Assembly (NCBI RefSeq): GCF_963259705.1
Contig: NC_081841.1
Coordinates: 115,418,979-115,482,978 of the forward strand
DNA: 64,000 nt
From: Myotis daubentonii
Taxonomy: Eukaryota; Chordata; Mammalia; Chiroptera; Vespertilionidae
Direction: 5' to 3'
Every line of letters starts with the position of its first letter. The first letter of the stretch is position 1. Made by a program: the position numbers and the translations under genes. The notes under the pieces are model-generated. The model saw nothing but the letters and a program-made list of their open reading frames with translations, was not told the origin of the DNA and did not search any database. Shown in pieces: positions 9,946 to 20,440 of the stretch.

Positions 9946-10020
9946 TCTACATATATATAAAAGCCAAGTGACCCGAACAACCTGAATGACCAGAATGACC
10001 GGTCATTATGACACACACTG
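9946..10020 (+). mobile_element. Helitron 5' end fragment
   Basis: TCTACATATATATAAAAGCC begins at 9946, followed by repeated 'gaccngaatgacc' text, a HeliBat 5' pattern. No 3' hairpin follows before L1 sequence starts at about 10022. Confidence 0.6.
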
Positions 10021-10021
10021 C

Positions 10022-10181
10022 AGCCAGTCTCCAGGTCCATCCAATGCTGTCTCAAATGGTAAGAGTTCCTACTTTTTTACAGTGGTGTCATATTTCATTG
10101 TGTAAATGAGCCACAGCTTTTGAATCCATTCATTTACTGATGTTCAGTTGGGCTGAATCCAGATCTTGGCTATTGTAAAGT
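10022..10181 (-). mobile_element. L1 (b), ORF2 3' part
   Basis: 'ccaggtccatccaatgctgt' and 'agatcttggctattgtaaa' are ORF2-end sequence as reverse complement. It continues at 11233 after the Helitron composite. Confidence 0.85.
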
Positions 10182-10639
10182 TGTGCACTCGGGGGGGGGG
10201 GGGGGGATGGGGGCGGTGTCCCTCAGCCTGGCCTGTGCCCTCTTGCAGTCTGGGACCCCTCAGGGCATGACCATGATCTGGCTTAGGCCTGCTCCCCAGG
10301 GGACTGGGCCTATGCTGGCAGTCAGACATCCCTCTGGCAGCCTGGCAGCCCTCGGGGGATGTCCACTTTACAGTGGGGAGCAGGCCTAAGCTACAGTCGG
10401 ACATCCTTAGCACTGCTGAGGGGGCAGGAGAGGCTCCTACCACCACCGCTGTACTGACAGCCATCAGCCTGGCTTGTGGCTGAGCAGAGCTCCCCCTGTG
10501 GGAGCACACTGACCACCAGGGGGAAGCTCCTGCATTGCGCATCTGCCCCCTGGTGGTCAGTGTATGCCATAGTGACCAATCATTCCCAGTCATTCTGCTG
10601 TTAGGGTCATTTTGCATATTACCCTTTTATTATATAGGA
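10182..10639 (-). mobile_element. Helitron unit B (minus), 3' hairpin truncated
   Basis: The unit starts with gtgcactcgggggg, the inner arm of the usual 3' hairpin; the outer arm and CTAG are gone. The 5' terminus (TCCTATATAATAAAAGGG as complement) ends at 10639. Directly after it begins unit A, the same B/A pair as at 3164, 18193 and 29242. Confidence 0.8.
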
Positions 10640-11232
10640 CAGAGGCCTGGTGCATGGGTGGGGGCCAGCTGGCTTGTCCTGAAGTGTGTCCCGGATCAAG
10701 GTGGGTGTCCTCCTTGGGTGCCTGGCCAGCCAGGGTGAGGGGCTGATGGCTGTTTTCAGGATGGCCAAGCCCCCCAACGGCGACCCTCACCCCATGAGGG
10801 TTTGGCCATCCTGGGTGAGGGGCTGATGGCTCTTTTCAGGCTGGCCACACACCTTTCAGGGTGAGGGTCCCTGCTGGGGTCGCTGGCCAGCCTGGGTGAG
10901 GGGCTGATGGCTGTTTTCAGGCTGGCCACAGCCCCTAGCCACCCAAGCTCCCAGTGGAGGCTGGCTGGAAGCATGTATCTGGAATTTATTTATTTTCTAT
11001 AATTGAAACTTTGTTGCCTTGAGCTGAGGACACAGCCGGCCATGGCAGGTGGGAAGCTTGGCTTTCTCCATTGCCAGGGCAACCAAGCCTCCTGCTTGCT
11101 CCAGCCCTGTGGCTGCCAGTGGCCATCTTGGTTGGGTTAATTTGCATATAATTTCTCTGATTGGCTGGTCGGCATGGCTTGAGTGTAGTGGAGGTGTGGT
11201 CAATTTGCATGTTTCTCTTTTATTAGATTAGA
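10640..11232 (-). mobile_element. Helitron unit A (minus)
   Basis: It starts cagaggcctggtgcatggg, a degenerate CTAG 3' end, and ends with the complement of TCTAATCTAATAAAAGAG at 11232. The interior has three copies of a roughly 80-bp 'ggccagcctgggtgaggggctgatggctgttttcaggctgg' type repeat (10650-10940) and the CAAGATGGC motif near 11130. L1 sequence is continuous across the composite. Confidence 0.85.
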
Positions 11233-12918
11233 TGTTGTTATGAACATAGGGATGCATATATTCTTCCCAATTAGTGTTTCAGAATTCTTAAGATATATAC
11301 AAAATAATGGGGTCACTGGGTCAAAAGGCTGTTCCAATTTTATTTTTTTTCAGGAAACCCCATATTGTTTTCCACACTGGATTCAAAAGACTGCATGCCC
11401 ACCAACAGTGTACCATTTCTCCTCTTCTTTTCCAGCACTTGTTGATTTATTGACAGTTGCCATTCTTGCAGATGTAAGGTGATACTTCATTGTAGTTATT
11501 ATGTTCAACTCTGATGAATAGTGACCTTGAGCATTTTTTAATATGCATATTGGCGATCTATATGTCCTATTTAGAGAAGTGTTTATTGAAGTCCTTTGCC
11601 CATTTTTTAAATAGAATTGTTTGTTTTCCTGCTGTTGAGTTGTATACATTTTTTTAAATATATTTTGGAGATTAACCCCTTACCCGATTAATCATTGGCA
11701 GATATGTTCTCCCATACAGTGGGTTTCCTTTTTGTTTTGTTGCTGTCTTTCTTTGGTGTGCAGAAGCTTTTTAGCCCCATTTTGCTTATTTTTCTCCTAT
11801 GTTTCCCTTTCCCTTGGAGATGTATCTGCAAAAACATTGCTCTGAGAGATGTCTGAGATTATATGACCTATATATTTTTAAGGTTTTTATGGCTTCTTTT
11901 TTTTTTCCATTTTGAGTTTAATTTTGTGTATGGTGTAAGTTTGTGGTTTAGTTGCTTTTTTTTTTTTTTTTGCATGTTTGTGTCCAATTTTCCCAGCACC
12001 ATTTATTGAAGATACTGTCTTTATTCCACTGTATTCTCTTGCTTCCTTTGTCAAATATTAATGGGTTGACTTCTGGGCTCTTTTTCCATTCCATTGATCT
12101 ATATGCCTGTTCTTATGCTAGTACTACAATGTTTTGATTACCATCGTTTTGTAGTATAGTTTGATATCTGGTATTGTGATCAATCCAACTTTGTTCTATT
12201 TCCTCAAGATTGATGTGGCTATTTAGCATCTTTTCTGGTTCCATATAAAACTTTGGAATATTCTATCTATATCTGTGAAATATGCCATTGGTTTTTTAAC
12301 AGGGATTGCATTGAATCCATAGATTTTTTTGGGGTAGTATGGATATTTTAATGATGTTAATTTTTTCAATACATGAACATAGTAAATGCTTTTACTCATT
12401 TGTATCTATCTAGTATTTCTTTTTCAGTGACCTATAGTTTTCTAAATATAGATCTTTTTCCTCCTAGCTTAAGTTTATTCCTGGGTACCTTATTTTTAAT
12501 TATTTTATAGTGATAACCAGGATTGTTTTCTTGGTTTTTCTTTATGATAATTATCAGTGTTTAAAAATGCCACACATTTCTGAATACTAATTTTGTATCC
12601 TACTGCTTTGCCAGATTTACTTATTAAATCCGGTAGTTACTTTGATGGGCTCTTTCGGGTTTTCTATATGCAATATCATGTCATCTGTGAATAATGACAA
12701 TTTTACTTCCTCCTTCCAATTTAGGTGCCTCTTTACTTCTTCTTTTCTGATTGTTCTGATTGTAGGGGCCATTCAGCATTCCTGTCCTGTTTCTGATTTT
12801 AAGTGAAATGCTTTTAGATCATTAAGTATGATCTTAGTTGTAGTTATTTCTTACATGGCTTTTATTATGTTGAAGTATGATCCTCTATTCTCACTTTCTT
12901 GGGAGTTTTTATCATATA
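11233..12918 (-). mobile_element. L1 (b), ORF2
   Basis: About 1.7 kb of decayed L1 ORF2 as reverse complement, for example 'gatgaatagtgaccttgagc', 'cccaccaacagtgtaccatt' and, near 12660-12700, the region of the RT FADD motif ('caatatcatgtcatctgtga'). Many stops and indels; no functional frame. Confidence 0.88.
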
Positions 12919-13829
12919 CTAGAGGCCCAGTGCAGGAAATTCAGGCATGAGGGCGGGGTGGGGAGGATGGTCGCTTAGCCCGGCCTGCGTCCTCTCGCAA
13001 TCCAGGATCCCTCAGGGGATGTTGGGCCTAAGCTGGCAGTTGGACATCCCTCTCACAATCTAGGATGCTGCATACACCAGTGACCATACTTTTCATACAG
13101 GTGAAAGGCATTTTGCTGTTGTATGGGCAGCTACATTTTTTTGCCCTGATTGTAAAAAGTAATACATAACATGATCCTTCTGAGGCAGTAGTACCATTTT
13201 CCCCATCTAATGGATGGGAAAACTGAAGCAGAGAGAAGTTAAGTAATTGGCTTTGCCACACAGTTATTAGTGTCAGAATCAGGGCTGACCACAAAATGTG
13301 CAAGCCAGAGTCCATGCATGTCATCCCTGCATCATCCTGTTTTTTTCAGTGTTAGAGTAGCCTTGCCAGGTTTTAATTTTTAAATCTAAGAGACTGTTCC
13401 CAATATATAGGGTAGGGTCCCTAGGCCTGGCCGGCAATCGGGGCCATCTGTGGGACAACCAGCAGGTGGGGAAATTGGGAGCCCCCACTGGAACCTGCCT
13501 TGGCTGGTGGCCTGGCGCCATCCACTGGCCAGCCCCAACCCTGCTGCTACTTCCAGTCACCTCCCTGTGTGAGGCGACCAGCAAGCGGGGTGATCAGGGT
13601 GCCCCCCCATTGGCACCTGCCTTGGCTGGCTGCCTGGCACTGCCCATTGGCCAGCCCCACCCCCTAATCATGGCCACCAGTCACCTCCCTCTTAAGGGGC
13701 AGATGCTCAACGTCTGGGGACAGCTCCTGCATTGAGCATCTGCCCCATGGTGGTCAGTGTGCGTCTGGTCATTCTGCCGGTCATTCTGCCATTCAGTCAA
13801 TTTGCATATTAGGGTTTTATTATATAGCA
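12919..13829 (-). mobile_element. Helitron carrying a non-Helitron block
   Basis: The minus-strand 3' end is CTAG at 12919-12922; the 5' end reads TGCTATATAATAAAAC (TC changed to TG), ending at 13829. L1 is continuous on both sides (atcatata|tgggtgctgaa). Positions about 13066-13400 do not resemble other Helitrons here and contain a MIR, suggesting captured host DNA. The 13400-13800 part is a GC-rich duplicated segment ('cacctgccttggctgg' twice). Confidence 0.82.
13190..13295 (+). repeat. MIR SINE inside the Helitron
   Basis: 'ggatgggaaaactgaagcag', 'agaagttaagtaattggctt' and 'gccacacagttattagtgtc' follow the MIR core consensus in order. MIRs are ancient and immobile, so this piece came with captured or interrupted host sequence. 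Confidence 0.75.
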
Positions 13830-14108
13830 TGGGTGCTGAATTTTGTCAAATGCTTTTTCTGCATCTATTGATATGATCATGTCATGTTTATCTTCCATTT
13901 TGTTTATGTGGTGTGTCACTTTTATTTATTTGTGAATATTGAAAAATACTTGCATCCCTGGAATAAATCCCATTTGGTCCAGGTGTATGATCTTCTTAAT
14001 GTATTGCTAGATCTGATTTAATAATATTTTGTTGAAGATATTAGCATCTATGTTCATCAGAGATATTGGCCTATAATTTTCTTTTATTTATATGTACATT
14101 TTAATTTT

Positions 14109-14330
14109 ATTTTTTTAAATATATTTTATTGATTTTTTACAGAGAAGAAGGGAGAGAGATAGAGAGTTAGAACATCGATGAGAGAGAAACATCGATCAGC
14201 TGCCTCCTGCACATCTCCTACTGGGGGATGTGCCCGCAACCCAGGTACATGCCCTTGACCGGGAATCGAACCTGGGACCTTTCAGTCCGCAGGCCGACGC
14301 TCTATCCACTGAGCCAAACCGGTTTCAGCT
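14109..14330 (-). repeat. Ves SINE
   Basis: Minus-strand tRNA-derived bat SINE: A-rich tail as 'tttttttaaatatattttat', body 'gaaacatcgatcagctgcct' and tRNA-like head 'ctatccactgagccaaacc'. The flanking duplication is approximately atatgtacattttaatt at 14090-14108 and 14331-14348. Confidence 0.92.
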
Positions 14331-14347
14331 ATATGTACCATTTTTAA

Positions 14348-14539
14348 TTGATTTCAGAGAACAAGTGAGAGAGAGTTAGAAACATTAATGATGAGAGAGA
14401 ACATTGATTGGCTGCCTCCTGCACTCCCCCCACTGGGGATCGAGCCTACAACCCAGGCATGTTCTCTGACTGGGAATTGAACCATTACCTTCTGTTTCAT
14501 AGGTCAATGCTCAACCACTCAGCCATACCAGCTGGGCAA
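14348..14539 (-). repeat. Ves SINE
   Basis: A second minus-strand Ves immediately beside the first ('ttgatttcagagaacaagtg', 'gctcaaccactcagccatac'). More diverged than its neighbour, so probably an older insertion. Confidence 0.88.
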
Positions 14540-15198
14540 TATAATTTTTTGTGTGTATAGTGTCACTATCTGGTTTTGGGAGTTAAGATAATGTTGTCCT
14601 AGTAACAGGGGCTTAGCATGCTTCCTTCATCCTGAATTCTTTGGAATAGTTTGAGGAGAATGGGTCTTAGTTCTTTGAATGTTTGGTAAAGTTCACCTGT
14701 GTAGCCATCAGTCCAGGAGTATTTCTTTCATGGGAGTTTTTTTTTTTTAATTACTTCTTCAATTTCATTAGTTGTTATTTGTCTATTCCAGTTTTCTGAT
14801 TCTTCCTGATTGAGATTTGGAAGATTGTATGCTTCTATGAATTTGTCCATTTCACCCATGTTGTCCAGTTTGTTGGCATATAGTTTTTCATAGTATTTTC
14901 TTACAATCCTTTGTGTTTCTTTGATGTTAGTTGTTACCTCACCTCTTTCCTTTCTGATTTTATTTATTTGTATTCTCTCTTTTTGTTTCTTGATGAGTGT
15001 GGCTAAAGATTCATCAATCCTGTATATCTTTTCAAAGAACCAGCTCTTAGTTTCATTGATCTTTTGTATTTTATGTTTTTAGTCTCTATGCCATTTATTT
15101 CTGCTCCGATCTTCATTATTTCGATCCTACTTCTTACTCTGGGCTTTTCTTTCTTTTTAATCGTATTGTTGAGAATATTACAGATGTCCCCCTTTAAT

Positions 15199-15398
15199 NN
15201 NNNNNNNNNNNNNNNNNNNNNNNNNNNNNNNNNNNNNNNNNNNNNNNNNNNNNNNNNNNNNNNNNNNNNNNNNNNNNNNNNNNNNNNNNNNNNNNNNNNN
15301 NNNNNNNNNNNNNNNNNNNNNNNNNNNNNNNNNNNNNNNNNNNNNNNNNNNNNNNNNNNNNNNNNNNNNNNNNNNNNNNNNNNNNNNNNNNNNNNNNN
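15199..15398. other. Assembly gap (200 N)
   Basis: A run of exactly 200 N inside the 3' part of a HAL1. The round number suggests a placeholder, so the real length is unknown. Confidence 0.98.
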
Positions 15399-15462
15399 TC
15401 TATTTCTTCTTCTTCATCATCATCTTCTTCATCTTCTTCATCTTCTTCTCCTTCTCCCTCTT
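15399..15462. repeat. Simple repeat (CTTCTTCAT-type)
   Basis: Imperfect ttcttcatcatcatcttctt repeats next to the gap; probably the reason for the assembly break. Confidence 0.85.
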
Positions 15463-16327
15463 CTGAAAGAATACCCTTCAACATTTCATGTAATACTAGT
15501 TTGGTGGTGATGAACTCCTTTAGCTTAATCTTGTTTGAGAAGCTCTTTATCTGACTTTCAATTCTAAATGAGAGCTTTGCTGGGTAAAGTAATCTTGGTT
15601 GTAGGTTCTTACTATTCATCACTTTGAATATTTCTTGCCACTCCCTTCTGGACTGCAAAGTTTCTTTTGAGAAATCAGCTGAAAGTCATATGGGCGCTCC
15701 CTTGTAGGTAACTGACTGCTTTCCTTTTGCAGCTTTTAAGATGTTCTCTTTGTCTTTAACACTTGGAATTTTAATTATGATGTGTCTTGGTCTGGTCCTC
15801 TTTGGTTTCCTCTTGTTTTGAACTCTCTGAGCTTCCTTGACTTGTAAATCTATTTCTTTCACCAGGTAGGGGAAATTTTCTGTTGTTATTTTTTAAAATA
15901 GGTTTCAATATTTTGCTCTCTCTCTTCTTCTGGCAGCCCCATAATGCAAATGTTGGTATGCTTGAAGCTGTTCCAGAGGCTACTTATGCTATCTTCATAT
16001 TTTTGGATTCTTGGTCCTTTTTGCTCTTCTGATTGTGTGTTTTTTTGCTTCCTCATATTCCAAATCATTGATTTGATTCTTAGAATCCTCTATTCTACTG
16101 TTAAATCCCTATAAATTAATATTTATTTCAGTTAGTATATGCTTAATTGCTGATTGGTCCTTTCTCATGTCTTTGACATTCTCAGTAAGAATCTTGAAAG
16201 TCTCATGAAGAACCTTGTGTAACCTTATGATCATGGTTTTGAACTCTGTATACAGGAGTTTTCTTGCTTCCATTTCTTTCATTTGTGACATTTTTCTTTG
16301 TCTCCACATTTTGACTGTTTCCTGCAT
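15458..16327 (-). pseudogene. HAL1 ORF1 pseudogene
   Basis: Three separate frames at 15458-15658, 15886-16068 and 16109-16327 (minus) carry ORF1p fragments: the N-terminal coiled-coil part, the 'SLWNSFKHTNICIMGLPEEE' RRM start, and the 'RREWQEIFKVMNSKNLQPR' C-terminal domain. Frameshifts and stops separate them. Next to the gap the C-terminus runs into a (GAA/GAT)-type simple repeat that reads as a string of Glu and Asp. No functional protein is expected. Confidence 0.8.
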
Positions 16328-17345
16328 TTGTTTCTATGTATTAGGTAGAGCTGCTATATTTCCTGGAATTGATAGAGTGGCCTTGTGTAATAGGTGTCCT
16401 GTAGGGTCCAGTGGCTCAGCCACCCCAGTTACCTGAGCTAGGCACTCTAGGTGCACCCCTGTATGGGTTGTGTGCACAGTTGTTGTAGTTGAGCCTTGAT
16501 TGCTGTTGTAGAAACTGGAAGGAGTTGATCTCCAGGCAAATTGGCGGTGAGGACCTGCTGTTCAGGAAACACCATTATGGAGTAGGAATTCCTTCAGTGG
16601 GGCTTTGGTGCTCACTGGGTCTGCCTCTTGAGTGTGTCATTTGTGGATGTGTAGAGTTATAATTTGGTATGGTCTGAAGCTGTCAACCTGGTGCACTGGC
16701 TCTGGGGCCTCCTGGGAGGTGCAAAGTCAGCCACTGCCTGGGGCCACCCAGCAGGAGCTAACCAGCAATCTGCAGATGGTTGATATTTTCTATTTGTATT
16801 GGGCTTGGAGGTGCCCAAGCAAGGCCCATCTCTGAAGAAGGCAGGATGATGCTAGTGCCTGGTGTTGGACCTTTTATAGATAGGTTTGGGGCACACTGTC
16901 ACCATCTGCAGCTTGTTTTAGAGATTTTAGCAAAGTTTGAAGCCTGAGCCAGGACAGACCATTCATATGGAAAAGCTGCTACAAACAGCTTGGGTGGGGC
17001 TGCAAAATGGATGGGATGTGGCCTCAGGGAATCCCCAGGGTGGAGCAAACAGTGTGCTCCAGGCTGATGGAGACTCAAATATGGCTCCCAGTCAGCCCTG
17101 TGACAGGGGAGTTTTCTGTCCCAGGGCTGACTGTGACAATGACCTCTGCAATCACCCCCATTTGAGAGAAAGCCGCCCTCTGAGTTCTTGCCCCGTTGCC
17201 AGATAAACCAGTTCCTCCATGTATATGTCTGGGTTCCCCAGCCCTGGAGTTCGGAAGAAGTGGGATCCCATCATTTTGTGTGGAGGTCCTTTAAGAGGAA
17301 CACCTGGGATTCCAGCAACTTCCATATCACTTAGCTACAATCCCA

Positions 17346-17799
17346 GCTGGTTTTTAAATATCCAGATGTAGACTTATGTTGTCACCTTAGCATGAATTAT
17401 GAAGGTTATAACATTTTATATAAAATAAATAGAATATTAATGAAGGCTATTATATTAATAAAGCAGGAAGTACTTTGTTCCCAATGGAAAAAAAAATTAG
17501 CTGCTGAGGTGACTTGATATTTTCTTTGTGTCTAAGGATATATCATAATTATTTAGTATATATAAATCTATGCACACTGAGAATGATGAGGAGGAGGGTG
17601 AAATCAGGAAAAGATTTATCATAAGAAGACATCTAAGTGTTGTTAAAACTAACTAACCTCTAGTGAATTCCTAGGCATAAGCCAAGAATTGTTCATATCT
17701 GGATTATACATCTTGCCTATAACACATACTTATTTGACAACTTTTCTCTAATGAAACTTGCTTCTCATTTCCATGATTTATTTTATATTTTTATATTTA
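17346..17799. other. Unique intron-like sequence
   Basis: AT-rich, no recognisable gene or repeat. Confidence 0.45.
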
Positions 17800-18050
17800 T
17801 TTATTTTTTCTTAATCCTCACCTGAGGATATTTTTCCATTGATTTTTAGAGAGTGTGGAAGGGAGGGGGAGAGACAGAGAAGGAGAAACATCGATATGAG
17901 AGAGACACATCGATTTGTTGCCTCCTGTATGAACCCCTACCAGGGCCAGGTATTGAGCCTGCAAATGAGGTGCCCTTGACTGGAATCAAACACAGGACCC
18001 TTCAGTCTGCAAGCTGATGCTCTATCCATTGAGAAAAACTTCCTAGGGCT
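17800..18050 (-). repeat. Ves SINE, longer variant
   Basis: Minus strand; includes the 'ttaatcctcacctgaggata' segment typical of the longer Ves type, then 'gagacacatcgatttgttgc' and the tRNA-like 'gatgctctatccattgag'. Moderately diverged. Confidence 0.88.
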
Positions 18051-18192
18051 ATATTTTTTATCTTTTAAAAGGTTGATATTAACAAACCTGAAAATTTCAA
18101 CCAGGCCTGCCAAATAGAAAATGTAAAATGAAAAAGTGTGATCACATTCTTATGTAGATAAAGCCTCATTGAGACAATCATATATATATATA

Positions 18193-18876
18193 TCCTATCT
18201 AATAATAGACAAACATGGTAATTGACCATACCTTCACTACACCTCCCATTGGCTAATCAGCATGATATGCAAATTAACCCAACCAAGATGGTGGCCGGCA
18301 GCCACTCAGCTGAAGCGAGCAAGAGGCTTGCTTGCTCCAGTGATGGAGGAAACCAAGGTTCCCTGCCTGCTGTGGCCCAGCTCTGAGCTCCGAAAGCAAC
18401 AAAGTTTCAATTATAGAAGCTAAACAAACCCCAGATACCTGCTTTCAGCAGACTGTGGCCTCAGAGCTGGAGCAAGTAGGAGCCGGCTCTCAGCTCCAGT
18501 GACGGCAACAAAGTTTCAATTACAAAAGGTAAATAAATCCCAGAAAAAGAAAAAGAAAAAAAGGAGAGGCTGGGAGCTTCAGTCGCCGGCCAGCCTGAAA
18601 ACGGCCCTCAGCCCCTTACCCAGACTGGCCAGGCACCCCAGTTGGGACCCCCACCCTAAATGGGGTGTGGCAAGCCTGAAAACAGCCATGAGCCCCTCAT
18701 CCAGGCTGGCCAGGCACCGCAGTAGGGACCCCCACCCTGAAAAGGGTGTGACCAGCTGCAAACAGCCATCAGCCCCTCACCCAGGCTGGCCAGGCACCCA
18801 AGCGGGACGCCCACCCTGATCCAGGACACCCTTCAGGGAAAACCAGCCGGCCCCCACCCATGCACCAGGCCTCTAT
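18193..18876 (+). mobile_element. Helitron unit A (plus)
   Basis: 5' TCCTATCTAATAATAGAC. It has the same interior as 3164-3755, with extra copies of the 'ggccaggcacc..gggacccccaccctga' repeat (18590-18830), and ends at gcaccaggcctctat before unit B. It starts within an (AT)n run. Confidence 0.87.
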
Positions 18877-19326
18877 TCTATATAGTAAAAGGGTAATATG
18901 CAAACTGACCCTAACAGCAGAATGACTGGGAATGACTGGTCAATATGACACACACTGTCCATCAGGGGTCAGACGCTCAATGCAGGAGCTGCCCTCTGGT
19001 GGTCAGTGTGCTCCCACAGTGGGAGGTCTGCTCAGCCACAAGCCAGGCTGATGGCTGCCAGTACAGCAGTGGTGGTGGGAGCCTCTCCTGCCTCCTCAGC
19101 AGCACTAAGGATGTCTGACTGCAGCTTAGGTCTGCTCCCCATTGGCAAGTGGACATACCCCGAGGGCTGTCCAGCTGCCAGATGGATGTCTGATTGCCAG
19201 CTTAGGCCCAATCCCCCGGGGAGCAGGCCTAAGCCATCAGGTGGTCATCCCCCGAGGGGTCCCAGACTGCGAGAGGGCACAGGCCGGGCTGAGGGGACCC
19301 CCCCCCCGAGTGCACAAATTTTTGTC
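18877..19326 (+). mobile_element. Helitron unit B (plus), 3' end truncated
   Basis: 5' TTCTATATAGTAAAAGGG. The last Helitron bases are gagtgcacaaatttttgt, where the hairpin loses its outer arm and CTAG and unique sequence (cctttttggtgac) follows. The interior is shorter than in the 3756 and 29242 copies because it lacks the minisatellite. Confidence 0.83.
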
Positions 19327-19783
19327 CTTTTTGGTGACAAGTTAAGAACATATGGCTTAGATACTACTACTTTCAGCCTTACCCCTAAATTATCTATCTT
19401 CTCAAACATGCCCAAAAGACATTCTTGCAATTATAGGTAATAAGTCTATAGTTATTTTCTACTTTCTCGCTTGGCAAGGTGCTCTAACTACCTCAGCAAG
19501 CTGAAGGCACATCTAGACACTCAAATGTAGTTGCAGAACATCCAGTTAATTTAAAGGGTTACTTTAATTTTTAAAAATCAAATAATTATTATATTATGAC
19601 ATATATAACTAATTTTCCTGTTTATCTGTGGGTAAAAACATTTTAAAGTCACTTTCATAGATTTAGCAAGACAAAGACATTAAAATATCAAACAACAAAA
19701 TATATAGATTTAAATTGTTGATCTTGTACATTCTATTACTGATAAAATGAATTTTTTATTAGAGAGGAAATTAAGTCTTTTAA
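19327..19783. other. Unique intron-like sequence
   Basis: AT-rich; nothing recognised. Confidence 0.45.
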
Positions 19784-19995
19784 CAGTGGTCAGCAAACTC
19801 ATTAGTCAACAGAGCCAAATATCAACAGTACAATGATTGAAACTTCTTTTGAGAGCCAAATTTTTTAAATTTAAACTATATAGGTAGGTACATTGTTATT
19901 AACTTAATTAGGGAACTTCTAAGGCTTAGGAAGAGCCACACTCAAGGGGCCAAAGAGCCGCTTGTGGCTCGCGAGCCACAGTTTGCCGACCACGG
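19784..19995. mobile_element. hAT MITE, internally diverged
   Basis: Starts cagtggtcagcaaac and ends gtttgccgaccacgg, inverted repeats shared with 35363-35573. The interior keeps 'cactcaaggggccaaagagc' but is otherwise AT-rich. I do not see a convincing 8-bp target duplication. Confidence 0.8.
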
Positions 19996-20204
19996 GCAGG
20001 ACAATGCAATACAAATCTGATACACTGCAAGTCAAATCTACAGGCCTTGAGAGAATTTTTGGCAACAGGGTTCAGATGGTTCAAGGGAAGGGGAAGAGGT
20101 AGGAAAAGAAGAGAAGATACCAAACGAGGAAGAGTCAAAGTAAAAGGCTGGAGGAATATTTGAAATGGGTTTCATTAGTTAAGAATAGCGATAGTAGTAG
20201 TTGT

Positions 20205-20440
20205 TGTTGTTGTAGTGATAGAGGTAATAGTAGTAGAAACTAAGAAGTTAGGCACTGTGCTAAGTGATTGAAATGTATGGCTTCATTGGAACTTTATAAT
20301 AATTCCATTTAATTTAATCATAATAAATGATACTAGTGTCTCATTTTACAGAGAATGAACTTAGACAAATGAGATCACTTGCCCAGAATCAATGAACAAA
20401 TGGTAGTTATTAAATTCTAACTCCAGTAAGTGCAACTGCA
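20205..20440 (+). repeat. MIR SINE
   Basis: 'ttaggcactgtgctaagtga', 'ctcattttacagagaatgaa' and 'cacttgcccagaatcaatga' follow the MIR consensus in order. Confidence 0.8.

Larger units (their letters stand above)
13830..15155 (-). mobile_element. L1 (b), ORF2 5' part
   Basis: ORF2 continues ('gaattttgtcaaatgctttt', 'ttggcctataattttctttt', 'gtagccatcagtccaggag'), split by two Ves SINEs at 14109-14539. It ends where a HAL1 3' tail begins near 15156. No intact frame. Confidence 0.85.
15156..17345 (-). mobile_element. HAL1, decayed second copy
   Basis: The 3' end ('gttgagaatattacagatgtc') precedes an assembly gap; after the gap an ORF1 remnant follows directly, then about 1 kb of GC-richer 5' UTR to about 17345. 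As at 5681 there is no ORF2 between 3' UTR and ORF1, although the gap hides an unknown length. Compared with the copy at 52397 the 5' end is truncated by several hundred bases. Confidence 0.65.

Noticed and set aside
14280..14330. tRNA-like sequence in this and other Ves copies
   Set aside because: It is the tRNA-derived head of a SINE, not a tRNA gene; the anticodon arm and acceptor pairing are not preserved.
15194..15658. Acidic Glu/Asp-rich protein segment
   Set aside because: Encoded by a simple repeat next to an assembly gap at the end of a broken HAL1 ORF1; the frame extends through N.
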